A stretch of 64,000 nt of DNA from JBFWVD01 sp050246915 (GTDB lineage Bacteria; Actinomycetota; Acidimicrobiia; Acidimicrobiales; Ilumatobacteraceae). The notes under the pieces were generated by a model. It did not search any database. It saw only the letters and a list, made by a program, of their open reading frames with translations, and was not told the DNA's origin. Below are positions 7,261 to 15,575 of this stretch, piece by piece. Position 1 is the first letter of the stretch. Each line of letters starts with the position of its first letter. Location of the stretch: assembly GCA_050246915.1 (NCBI GenBank), contig JBFWVD010000024.1:1-64000 (forward strand), written 5' to 3'. The translations under genes and the position numbers were made by a program.

Positions 7261-10200
7261 CTACTCGCTGCGGCGGATGTCGGCCAGCGCCGCCACACAC
7301 ACGGTGAGCGTCGACAGATCGGTGGTCGCCAGAGCCCGAACCTCTCCGAGCACGGCGATGGCACGATCGATCGATCGACGATGACGTCCTTGCCAGCCGC
7401 TCACCAGATCGTCGGGGAGCGCGGTCGACGGCGCCTCGGCGAACACCATCGCGGTGAGCGCTCGATGTTCATCGGCCAACTGCAGCCGGAGCGCGTGCCG
7501 GCACTGCGTCTGCCAACGATCGTTGCGGGGGAGCGCGTCGAGCCGGCGGCGTAGCCAGTCGAGGTTGAGGATGTCGCCGACCAACTCGTGCACGCTCGCG
7601 ACATCGTGCACGGCCCGTCGCCGGGTGACTGCCACGTCGACGACGTCGAGGGTCACGTGCGCCAACGGCCATGCCGCGGCGATGTCGGCCAACTCCGCCG
7701 GCAGGCCCGCGTCGCGGAACTGCTGGCCAGCGCGGAGCAGATCGTCGCGGTCCTCGCCGGCCACGATGTCACTCAACATCCCCACCACCAGACGTACGCC
7801 GGGTGCCAATTCGCTGATGGCCTCCGACAGTGGACGAGGTGAGCGTCGATGCGTCAGCAGCCACAGCACGGCGCGTTCGATGAGCCGACGCAACCGCAGG
7901 AACAGCTCAACCTGAACGGCGGCGTCGACCGTGCCGTCGAGCGCCTCGATGGACGACCAGTGTCGCTCCAACTCGAACAGATCGGCGGCCACGATGTGTG
8001 CGGCCACGACCTCGGCCACGGTGGCGCCGGTCTGTTCGCTGAGCCGGAAATCCGATGAGAGCCCAGCACGGTTCACCATGCGGTTGACGATCGCGGTGGC
8101 GATGATCTCGCGCCGCAGTCGATGTGAGCGAATGCCACTGGTGAACCGATCGCGCATCTGCGGCGGGAAGTACGCGAACAGCTCGCGCTCGAGGAACGGA
8201 TCGTCGGGCAGCGTCGATCGCAAGACGTCCGCGATGTCGGCGATCTTCGTATACGCCATGAGCACCGCCAGCTCGGGACCGACCAGACCGCGCCCTGCCG
8301 CATGTCGTTCACCCATCTGTCGATCGGTGGGGAGGAACTCGAGCTCGCGATCGAGCAGACCCTCGGTCACCAATGACCGCACGTAGCGGGCGTGCACATC
8401 GATCATGGGGGCCGACTGCTGGCGGGCGTTGGCCAGCGCTCGGTTCTGAGCGATGTTGTCGGCCAGCACCAGCTCGGCCACATCGTCGGTCATCGACGCG
8501 AGGAGCATGTTGCGTTCCGCCTCGCTGATCTCGCCGTCGGCCACCGCGGCGCCCAGCGCGATCTTGATGTTCACCTCGTGATCGGAGCAGTCGACCCCGG
8601 CAGAGTTGTCGATGGCGTCGGTGTTGATGAGTCCGCCGTTTCCGTTCGCCCCACCAGCGAGCGCGTATTCGACGCGTCCGCGCTGAGTGAAACCCAAGTT
8701 GCCTCCCTCGGCGACCATCGCGCAGCGCAGTTCGCGACCGTTCACCCGTACTGCGTCGTTCGCCCGATCGCCGACGTCGCCATGGCGTTCTTCCGTCGCC
8801 TTCACGTAGGTCCCGATACCTCCGTTCCACAGCAGATCGACCGGCGCCCGCAACACCGCGCTGATGAGCTCATCGGGGGTGAGCTCCGTCGTCGCGGCGT
8901 CGATCCCGAGCACGGCTCGGACCTGCGCGGAGAGCGGAACGGACTTGGCGCTGCGCGGCCAGACGCCGCCACCGGGGCTGATCAACGCGGAGTCGTAGTC
9001 AGCCCACGACGACCGCGGCAGATCGAACAGCCGCTGACGCTCGGCGAACGAGGCTGCCGGGTCGGGCGAGGGGTCGAGGAACACGTGGCGATGATCGAAC
9101 GCGGCCACCAGGCGCAGATGGGACGACCGCAACAACCCGTTACCGAAGACGTCGCCGGACATGTCCCCGATCCCGACCACGGTGAGCGTCTCAGCGTCAG
9201 CGTTGCGACCCAGGGTTCGAGCATGACTGCGCACGCTCTCCCACGCGCCTCGGGCCGTGATGGCCATCTCCTTGTGGTCGTAACCAGCGGAACCACCCGA
9301 CGCGAACGCGTCACCGAGCCAGAAGCCGCGCTCGAGCGCGATGGCGTTGGCCAGATCGGAGAACGACGCCGTGCCCTTGTCGGCAGCCACGACGAGATAG
9401 GGATCGTGTCCGTCACCGATGCGCGTGTCGAGTGGATGGACCACCTGGCCGCCCACGAGGTTGTCGGTGAGATCGAGAAGGGCGCCGATGAAGATCCGGT
9501 AGCACGCTTCGACTTCGGCCCGCAGCCCGTCCGGGTCAGCCGGAGCCTGCTTGACCACGAAGCCGCCCTTGGCGCCGGTTGGCACGATGACAGCGTTCTT
9601 CACCAGTTGGGCCTTCATGAGGCCGAGCACCTCGGTGCGGAAGTCGGCGCGTCGATCGCTCCATCGAATGCCACCTCGCGCCACGTCGCCACCACGCAGG
9701 TGCACCCCCTCGGTGCGCGGCGAGTACACCCAGATCTCGTGGGCGGGGCGCGGCAGCGGGAGGTCGGGCACACGTGAGGGGTCGAGCTTCACTGCCAAGG
9801 TCGCTCGGGGCTGCCCCCCACCATCTCGCTGGAAGTAGTTGGTGCGAACCACCGCGTCGATGAGCGACAGGAGCGCGCGCAAGATGCGATCGTCGTTGAG
9901 ACTGGTCACCGCCCCCAGCGACGCCACGATCGCGTCACGCTCTTCGCGTGCCGCGGCGTCGGTCATGGCGGTGGTCGGATCGAGTCGATGTTCGAAGCGC
10001 CGCACCAAGGCCCGGGCGATGTCAGGATGGGTTGACAGCGCGCTGGCCATCGCCGCCACCGAGTACTGCGAGCCGACCTGGCGCAGGTATGCAGCCATGG
10101 CCCGCAAGATCGTGATCTGTTCGACGGTGAGGCCGGCCAGGATCAGCCGGTTGAACGCGTCGGCCTCGACCTCATTTCGCACCAGCGCCCGAAAGCCACG

Positions 10201-10506
10201 CTCGAACTCTGCGCCGATGGCCGGATCCCGCAGGACAGCCGGCTCGGGGGCGGCGATGCCGTAGGTGTCGATCCACACCGTGGCCTGGCCGTCCCCGGAG
10301 TCGCGTTCGTGGCGACGCTGATCGATCACGCTCACCCCGAGTTGTTCGAGCAGGGGTACCACCTGGCTCAAGGTGATGGCGGCGCCGCGATGAGCGATGC
10401 TGAGCGACGCCTCCTGGGCTCCGGCGCTGAGCCGAGCGGCCACTGGGGTGACCTCGGTCAGAGAAGCGATGAGATCGTCGATGATGGCGTCATCGAGCAG
10501 TGACAT
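7261..10506 (-). CDS. gdh: NAD-specific glutamate dehydrogenase, short (about 118 kDa) form
   Basis: The enzyme deaminates glutamate to 2-oxoglutarate. The core is unmistakable: VYSPRTEGVHLRGGDVARGG, IRWSDRRADFRTEVLGLMKA, then the KNAVIVPTGAKGGFV segment, VVGIGDMSGDVFGNG, and GGNLGFTQRGRVEYALAGG with NTDAIDNSAGVDCSDHEVNIK. The protein is 1081 residues, while actinobacterial enzymes of this family are usually about 1600. The N-terminal regulatory third (ACT-like domains) is missing. The gene upstream ends 94 bp before, so there is no room for it. ATG at 10506 is preferred over 10542 because GAGG lies 6 nt upstream. It is close in size to the 115-kDa class known mainly from fungi. Lack of the N-terminus may alter allosteric control. 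Confidence 0.9.
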   Translation of the reverse strand: MSLLDDAIIDDLIASLTEVTPVAARLSAGAQEASLSIAHRGAAITLSQVVPLLEQLGVSVIDQRRHERDSGDGQATVWIDTYGIAAPEPAVLRDPAIGAEFERGFRALVRNEVEADAFNRLILAGLTVEQITILRAMAAYLRQVGSQYSVAAMASALSTHPDIARALVRRFEHRLDPTTAMTDAAAREERDAIVASLGAVTSLNDDRILRALLSLIDAVVRTNYFQRDGGGQPRATLAVKLDPSRVPDLPLPRPAHEIWVYSPRTEGVHLRGGDVARGGIRWSDRRADFRTEVLGLMKAQLVKNAVIVPTGAKGGFVVKQAPADPDGLRAEVEACYRIFIGALLDLTDNLVGGQVVHPLDTRIGDGHDPYLVVAADKGTASFSDLANAIALERGFWLGDAFASGGSAGYDHKEMAITARGAWESVRSHARTLGRNADAETLTVVGIGDMSGDVFGNGLLRSSHLRLVAAFDHRHVFLDPSPDPAASFAERQRLFDLPRSSWADYDSALISPGGGVWPRSAKSVPLSAQVRAVLGIDAATTELTPDELISAVLRAPVDLLWNGGIGTYVKATEERHGDVGDRANDAVRVNGRELRCAMVAEGGNLGFTQRGRVEYALAGGANGNGGLINTDAIDNSAGVDCSDHEVNIKIALGAAVADGEISEAERNMLLASMTDDVAELVLADNIAQNRALANARQQSAPMIDVHARYVRSLVTEGLLDRELEFLPTDRQMGERHAAGRGLVGPELAVLMAYTKIADIADVLRSTLPDDPFLERELFAYFPPQMRDRFTSGIRSHRLRREIIATAIVNRMVNRAGLSSDFRLSEQTGATVAEVVAAHIVAADLFELERHWSSIEALDGTVDAAVQVELFLRLRRLIERAVLWLLTHRRSPRPLSEAISELAPGVRLVVGMLSDIVAGEDRDDLLRAGQQFRDAGLPAELADIAAAWPLAHVTLDVVDVAVTRRRAVHDVASVHELVGDILNLDWLRRRLDALPRNDRWQTQCRHALRLQLADEHRALTAMVFAEAPSTALPDDLVSGWQGRHRRSIDRAIAVLGEVRALATTDLSTLTVCVAALADIRRSE

Positions 10507-10599
10507 GGTTGGCCTCGTCGCGCGCTTGTCCGCCTCCGGCACCGTTGACGGAGGGCTCTCACCGAAGGGCTATCACACGGTCGCCTCAGCAACGCACCA

Positions 10600-12261
10600 T
10601 CACCGCGTCGGGGTGAACATGGGCAGCGGTACCGCGGGCAGCGCCCAGCCGCCGCTGCACTCGACCAGGCCGATGCGATGGGCGTGATCGGCCAGCCAGG
10701 CCGCCGCACACGCCATCTCGTCGGCGAGATGCCGGGGGAGCGGCCCGTGCTCGGACGGGATCTCGAGATCGGAGGGGAGCGGGAGGGTGGCCGCGTCATC
10801 GTGCGATCGCACGTCGGTGAGCACTCCTCGCTCGAGCGTGGCGATGACGCCACCCGGTAGTTGCAGTTGCAACCATCCCGTGCCGCGCAGCGCATCGAGG
10901 CGGCGTTGGCGATCGAGCACCCGCGCCAGGGCTGCGGCGCGATCGCGAGTATCGGCGGCCTCCTCGAAGCGCTCGGTCGACGCCAACTCGTACATGCGCT
11001 CCTCGAGCCGATCGAGCAAACGACGCGGTTCATCGGTGAGCCCCCGGATGACGTCGTCGACCACAGCGGCGTACTCGAGTTCGGTGAGATCACCGGTGCA
11101 CGGGCACGCGGCGACGCCCAGTTGGGCGGCAGTGCACAGCCCTTCCTTGCGGCGACCACGTCGACCCATGCGGGCCGAGCAACGGCGGAGGCGTGTAACG
11201 GACTCGATGGCATCGGCCACCTGTCGTGCCACCGCGGCGGAGGTGATGGGCCCGAGGTAGAGGCCGTTGTCCTCCTTCGGCGCCTTCACCACAGACAGGC
11301 GCGGGAACGTCTCGTCCAACGTGAGCTTCAGGTAGCAATAGCGCGGCCAGTTCTTGGACTGCGTGTTGTAACGGGGCGAGTGGCGGTGGATGAGGCGCAC
11401 CTCGAGCACGGCGGCCTGCAGCGTGGACGCGCAGGGCACGTGATCGATGCGGGTCGTCTCACGCAGCAGCGCTCCCACCTTGCGGCGTTCGTCGCTGGCG
11501 AAATACGAGCGCACCCGCTGGCGCAGGTTGGTGGCCTTGCCGACGTACAGCACGTCACCAGTGGGCCCCTTGAACAGGTACACCCCTGGGGAGCGGGGCA
11601 GGGAGTCGGTGAGTCGCAGCTTGGTGGCCTGAGCAGCGTTGCCGATGCGGTGCAGCGTGAGCAGATCGTCGAGCCCGAGCACACCGAGGCCAGAAGCGCG
11701 TTCGATGAGCAGGTGCAGCAGATCACAGGTGGCCAGCGCGTCGTCGAGGGCGCGGTGGCTCGGGCGATGATCGAGTCGCAGGCGTTCGGCGAGTGTGCCG
11801 AGCTTGCAGTTGGGCACCTCGTCACGCAGCAGACGGCGGGCGAGGGCGACGGTGTCCACGCTGGCGTTGGGCAGCTTGGGTCGTCCGCTGCGTTCCAATG
11901 CCGCGTTCATGAAGCCCAGGTCGAAGCGGACGTTGTGCCCGACGAGCACCGCGTCGCGCGCGAACTCCAAGAAGGTGGGCAAAACCGATTCGATGCGCGG
12001 CGCGGTCATGACCATTGACTGTGTGATGCCGGTGAGGACCGTGATCTCCGGAGGGATTGCGCAACCCGGGTTGACCATGGTCTGGAAGGTGCCGAGGCAC
12101 TCGCCGCCGCGCACCAGGACGGCGCCGATCTCGGTGATGCCGCAGTGCTCGGGCGATCCACCGGTGGTCTCGAGGTCGAAGATGCAGAAGGTGACCTCTC
12201 GCAGCGGGGTGCCGAGGTCCTCGAACGATCGCTGCAGAGCGGGAGCGGTTCCGGCGGCCAT
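10600..12261 (-). CDS. DEDD exonuclease / GIY-YIG nuclease / UVR fusion protein
   Basis: The 553-residue protein joins three parts. Residues about 20-190 form a DnaQ-type DEDDh exonuclease: FDLETTGG (ExoI), GHNVRFDLGFM (ExoII) and HRALDDALAT (ExoIII). Residues about 225-310 form a UvrC/Cho-like GIY-YIG nuclease: GVYLFKGPTGDVLYVGKATNLRQRV, with the following LEVRLIHRHSPRYN supplying the glutamate and asparagine. Near residues 420-450 is a UVR-like helix pair (RLEERMYELASTERFEEAADTRD) that may bind UvrB. The C-terminal RNase H-like nuclease of full UvrC is absent. The fusion is known in actinobacteria. A role in repair of bulky lesions, like Cho, is inference. The start at 12261 excludes 52 upstream residues that do not resemble the family. 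Confidence 0.88.
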   Translation of the reverse strand: MAAGTAPALQRSFEDLGTPLREVTFCIFDLETTGGSPEHCGITEIGAVLVRGGECLGTFQTMVNPGCAIPPEITVLTGITQSMVMTAPRIESVLPTFLEFARDAVLVGHNVRFDLGFMNAALERSGRPKLPNASVDTVALARRLLRDEVPNCKLGTLAERLRLDHRPSHRALDDALATCDLLHLLIERASGLGVLGLDDLLTLHRIGNAAQATKLRLTDSLPRSPGVYLFKGPTGDVLYVGKATNLRQRVRSYFASDERRKVGALLRETTRIDHVPCASTLQAAVLEVRLIHRHSPRYNTQSKNWPRYCYLKLTLDETFPRLSVVKAPKEDNGLYLGPITSAAVARQVADAIESVTRLRRCSARMGRRGRRKEGLCTAAQLGVAACPCTGDLTELEYAAVVDDVIRGLTDEPRRLLDRLEERMYELASTERFEEAADTRDRAAALARVLDRQRRLDALRGTGWLQLQLPGGVIATLERGVLTDVRSHDDAATLPLPSDLEIPSEHGPLPRHLADEMACAAAWLADHAHRIGLVECSGGWALPAVPLPMFTPTR

Positions 12262-12376
12262 GCGAACAAACGTACGGCGAATGTGTGTTCGATGGCAAGG
12301 ATCCTCCGGCCGGCATCGCCTCGCGCCGGTTGCTCGGCCTGCCCGGCTCCCGATCGCGGTCGATACCATCGGCGCA

Positions 12377-12601
12377 ATGGCCACTCGATACCGATGCAAG
12401 TCCTGCGGGAACCTCACGCGATTCGACGTGGTGTCGACCGTACGCAGCCGGGCATTCCACCATTATTCCGTCGGCGGGGACCTCTCGATCGAGGACCAGG
12501 TCATCATGTCCGAGGATGTCGAATCGGTGACCTGCCGCTGGTGTGGGCCCACAGGGTCGGTCGAAGAGGTGGTCGGCGACACCGAAGGGGCATCGTCCTG
12601 A
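12377..12601 (+). CDS. Small zinc-ribbon protein
   Basis: A 74-residue protein with an N-terminal CKSCG knuckle and a second CRWCG knuckle at about residues 53-57, which suggests a four-cysteine zinc ribbon. The rest is acidic and has no recognised domain. The start ATG at 12377 is 115 bp from the divergent nuclease gene. The stop TGA at 12599-12601 overlaps a CTG that is the likely start of the next gene (CTGA), so the two are probably coupled. A DNA- or RNA-binding role is possible but not shown. Confidence 0.7.
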   Translation: MATRYRCKSCGNLTRFDVVSTVRSRAFHHYSVGGDLSIEDQVIMSEDVESVTCRWCGPTGSVEEVVGDTEGASS

Positions 12602-14019
12602 GCGACGCCCCCGTCGTCCCCGATGAGATGCTCCGCGACGCCATCGAGGTGGCGTTCATGGTGGCCGTCGCGGCGTCGAAAGCCCGGCCGGCGGTGCCCG
12701 TGCCCCCGCCCCTACGCCCGTTCTTGAAGCTCCAGCGGTTGCCCGAGCGAGCGCTGGCTCCGATCCGCCGAGTGCTCGAGACCGACGACAGCTTCCGGCG
12801 ATTCGTTCTCCCCGCCGCATCCGAGGAGTTGGTCGGCACTGCCGGCTGGCTGTGGCTGCACCGGCCTGAGGGATGGCAAGAGCAGTTGCAGGTGCTCGTC
12901 GAGGAGCGAGCGAGCACATCGGCTGATGAGGCCAGTGCCCGTGCCGAGCGATCGGCGGTCAAGCGACTCGACGCGGCTGAGGCTGCAGCGCGGCGCTCGG
13001 CGGCGGCCGAGGCGAGTGCTCTGGGCCTGGCCGACCAACTGCGGGCCGAAGCCGATCGAGAGCGCGCCGATCGGCGTGACACCGAGGAGCAACTGGCCAA
13101 GGCGAGGGCGCGCATCGCTCAGCTCGAGACCGAGTTGCGCGGTGCTCGTCGTCGCATCGACGCCGTGGCGGCCGAGGCCAGCGACGCATCAGCCCAGTCC
13201 GAACTCCTGCAATCGAGGTTGACAGAGTCCGAGGCGGCGCTCGCGGTGAGCCGGGCCGAGGTCGATCTGCTGCGGGCGCAATTGGAGTTGCTGCGGGCTT
13301 CGTCCGAGTCGACGACGATCGAGCACTTCGGCGAAGTCTCCAGCGTTCCCGTGCCCGCGCGTGGTCCGGCGCCGCTCGACCCGTCGCTGGTGGACGCGAT
13401 CGGCCGGGCCGCCGATGCGGGCAGAGCGCTCGGCGCTGCGTTGGCCGATGTGGCCGCCAAGGTGGGTGAGATCGGCGCGGCGAGCAACGTCGGCGCGGCG
13501 GCCGGTGTCGTCACCCGCAGCGACGTCGCCCCGTCGGCGGCCCGACCCGCTCGCGCCCCGCGGCCGACCCGGTCGTCGGTGCCCGTCCCCGGCGGCGTCC
13601 GCTCCGGAACCCGTGAAGCGGTCGATCACGTGCTGCGTGCCGATGGTGTCGAGGTGATCATCGATGGGTACAACCTGGCCAAGCGGCTGTGGCCCGGACT
13701 GCAACTGGTGGACCAACGGACTCGGGCCATCGATCTGGTGGCGGGCGTGGGCACGCGGTTCGGGCGTGCTCCGCTCATGGTGTTCGACGGGGCCGATGTG
13801 ATCGGTCCTGCCATCGCTCGCCCTGGGGTTCGGGTGCGGTTCTCGCCGGCGGGCACCATCGCCGATGACCTGATCGTGGACATCATCGCCTCGACGCCGC
13901 CGAGCACCCCGGTGATGGTGGTGACCGACGACGGCGATCTGCGCCGCCGAGCGGCTGCCCAAGGTGCCCTCGCAGTGCGGTTGGAGCCGTTCGTGGCCTC
14001 GGCCCGATGGACCACCTGA
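12598..14019 (+). CDS. NYN-domain (PIN-like) RNase with coiled-coil linker
   Basis: The protein has three parts. The N-terminal 100 residues are globular (conserved PVPPPLRPFLKLQRLPERAL). Residues about 100-240 are an Ala/Glu/Arg-rich coiled coil. The C-terminal 130 residues are an NYN domain: VEVIIDGYNLAKRLWPG, PLMVFDGADVIG, and VVTDDGDLRRRAAAQGA, holding the conserved acidic residues of PIN-like nucleases. NYN proteins of this kind (YacP relatives) cleave RNA. I place the start at the CTG at 12598: AAGGGG lies 7 nt upstream, and the homologous N-terminus begins there. ATG at 12628 is the conservative alternative. A DNA dyad copy (TGCAA-N6-TTGAC) lies at 13208. Confidence 0.8.
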   Translation: MSDAPVVPDEMLRDAIEVAFMVAVAASKARPAVPVPPPLRPFLKLQRLPERALAPIRRVLETDDSFRRFVLPAASEELVGTAGWLWLHRPEGWQEQLQVLVEERASTSADEASARAERSAVKRLDAAEAAARRSAAAEASALGLADQLRAEADRERADRRDTEEQLAKARARIAQLETELRGARRRIDAVAAEASDASAQSELLQSRLTESEAALAVSRAEVDLLRAQLELLRASSESTTIEHFGEVSSVPVPARGPAPLDPSLVDAIGRAADAGRALGAALADVAAKVGEIGAASNVGAAAGVVTRSDVAPSAARPARAPRPTRSSVPVPGGVRSGTREAVDHVLRADGVEVIIDGYNLAKRLWPGLQLVDQRTRAIDLVAGVGTRFGRAPLMVFDGADVIGPAIARPGVRVRFSPAGTIADDLIVDIIASTPPSTPVMVVTDDGDLRRRAAAQGALAVRLEPFVASARWTT

Positions 14020-14143
14020 ACAGCTGATCAGGCGCACTTCACGAAAAACATCACACCCCCCGATCACAGTTCGATCATGCCGTTCGACGCGGCAGCACGC
14101 CCAGGGGTCGCCGTGACCGCTGGATCGATCGGGAGGTAGCTCC

Positions 14144-14377
14144 ATGTCATCAGGGTCATCAGGGTCATCAGGGTTCATGTCGACAGGCGAGTCGTTCAAC
14201 ATCAGCTGCGATACCTGCGCACGACGCGACAGCGATCACTGCGGCGACTGTGTGGTGAGCTTCATCTGTGGTCGTGAGCCCGGCGATGCGGTCATCATCG
14301 ACGTCGAGGAGTTGCGGGCCATGCGGATGTTGAGCGATGCCGGTCTGGTGCCCGAGTTGCGCCACGCCCGCGTCTGA
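14144..14377 (+). CDS. Small Cys-rich protein with SSG-repeat N-terminus
   Basis: A 77-residue protein preceded by a strong GGGAGG 7 nt before the ATG. The first ten residues are MSSGSSGSSG, coded by three exact 9-bp repeats (TCATCAGGG, 14147-14173), so the N-terminus may vary in length by slippage. A cluster of five cysteines follows in CDTCARRDSDHCGDCVVSFIC, likely a metal site. The C-terminal half, IIDVEELRAMRMLSDAGLVPEL, looks helical. No named family is recognised. It is 25 bp upstream of queG and probably in the same transcript. Confidence 0.65.
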   Translation: MSSGSSGSSGFMSTGESFNISCDTCARRDSDHCGDCVVSFICGREPGDAVIIDVEELRAMRMLSDAGLVPELRHARV

Positions 14378-14402
14378 CGCCGCCCGGTAGCCTCGCGTCG
14401 TC

Positions 14403-15575
14403 GTGAGCATCACCGCTGAGCAACTCGCTGTCCTGCGCGCCCTGGGCGAGCAGCACGGCCTGGTGGCCTTCGGTGTTGCCCCCGCCGACCCCATGGAGCG
14501 CGCACGCGTCGCCCTCGAGCATCGCCGTGCCCACGGCATGCACGCTGGCATGTCGTTCACGTTCAAGAACCCTGCCCGATCCACCGATGCCCGCGCCTCG
14601 ATCCCGTGGGTGGCCAGCTTCGTCGCCGGCGCCGTGCGCTACAACGGCGACGACCTCGGCGAACCGCCCGAACCGCAATCGTCGCGACCTTCGGGACGAG
14701 TGGCCCGATACGCGGTCGGCGATCACTACACCGTGTTGCGTGATGCGCTTGGTCATCTGGCACGCCAACTCAAGGTGTGGGGGCACAAGGCCACTGTGGT
14801 CGCTGACGAGAACAACCTGGTCGACCGGGAGGTGGCGTGGACTGCCGGCCTCGGCTGGTACGGCAAGAACGCCAACCTGCTCGTGCCAGGCGTCGGCTCG
14901 TGGGTGGTGCTCGGCGCCGTCGTCACCTCGGCCACCTTCTCTCCCGACGTCGACTTCGTGTCAACTCCAGTTGACGATGGATGTGGTAGCTGCACGCGTT
15001 GTTTGCCGGCGTGCCCGACCGGGGCCATCGTCGAGCCCGGAGTGGTCGACGGTCGGCGTTGCCTGGCTTGGCTGGTGCAAGCTCCCGGGGTGTTCCCGCG
15101 TGAGCACCGCGTGGCCATGGGTAACCGCATCTATGGCTGCGATGACTGTCAAGAGGTGTGCCCGCCCAACCGGCTTGCCGTCCGCCGAGGTCAGCCGCGA
15201 CCCACGGGTGCATCGTGGGTCGACCTCATCGGCATCGTGGAGGCGAGCGACGACGATCTGCTCGATCGGTTCGGGCACTGGTATCTGGCCGGCCGCTCCG
15301 TGCGATCGCTGCGCCGCAACGCGTTGATCGCCCTGGGCAACAGCGGTTGCGCCGCAAACGCCGCTGTTCGATCTGCGATAGCTGGGGCGTTGTCCAATGA
15401 CGACGAGATCATCCGATCCCACGCGCTGTGGGCCGCGCATCGCCTCGGCCATTTCGATCTGGTCGCCTCCATGGTCGATGATCAGTCGACGCTCGTGCGC
15501 GACGAACTCGCCAGCCGGGACTTCTCAGATCACGACAACACCGGTCAAGACCCCGGAGCCATCTCAACCCCATGA
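14403..15575 (+). CDS. queG: Epoxyqueuosine reductase
   Basis: QueG reduces epoxyqueuosine to queuosine in tRNA, using cobalamin and two 4Fe-4S clusters. The 390-residue protein has the catalytic-region motif GWYGKNANLLVPGVGSWVVL, the first cluster CGSCTRCLPACPTGAI and the second CDDCQEVCPPN, plus a C-terminal HEAT-like part (NALIALGNSG, HALWAAHRLG). The GTG start at 14403 gives a normal length (E. coli 379). No other queuosine gene is in the window. The stop overlaps the ATG of the glycosyltransferase (ATGA). Confidence 0.93.
   Translation: MSITAEQLAVLRALGEQHGLVAFGVAPADPMERARVALEHRRAHGMHAGMSFTFKNPARSTDARASIPWVASFVAGAVRYNGDDLGEPPEPQSSRPSGRVARYAVGDHYTVLRDALGHLARQLKVWGHKATVVADENNLVDREVAWTAGLGWYGKNANLLVPGVGSWVVLGAVVTSATFSPDVDFVSTPVDDGCGSCTRCLPACPTGAIVEPGVVDGRRCLAWLVQAPGVFPREHRVAMGNRIYGCDDCQEVCPPNRLAVRRGQPRPTGASWVDLIGIVEASDDDLLDRFGHWYLAGRSVRSLRRNALIALGNSGCAANAAVRSAIAGALSNDDEIIRSHALWAAHRLGHFDLVASMVDDQSTLVRDELASRDFSDHDNTGQDPGAISTP

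Noticed and set aside
10543..10599. Missing N-terminus of glutamate dehydrogenase hidden by a frameshift
   Set aside because: Only 57 bp lie before the end of the next gene, and no frame there continues the family sequence.
12145..12597. Upstream in-frame extension of the NYN gene
   Set aside because: It lies across the zinc-ribbon gene and antisense to the exonuclease gene, with Arg/Gly-rich sequence and no family match.
14147..14173. Short tandem repeat as a possible CRISPR or operator
   Set aside because: Units are 9 bp without spacers and code SSG at the start of a gene with a good ribosome-binding site.
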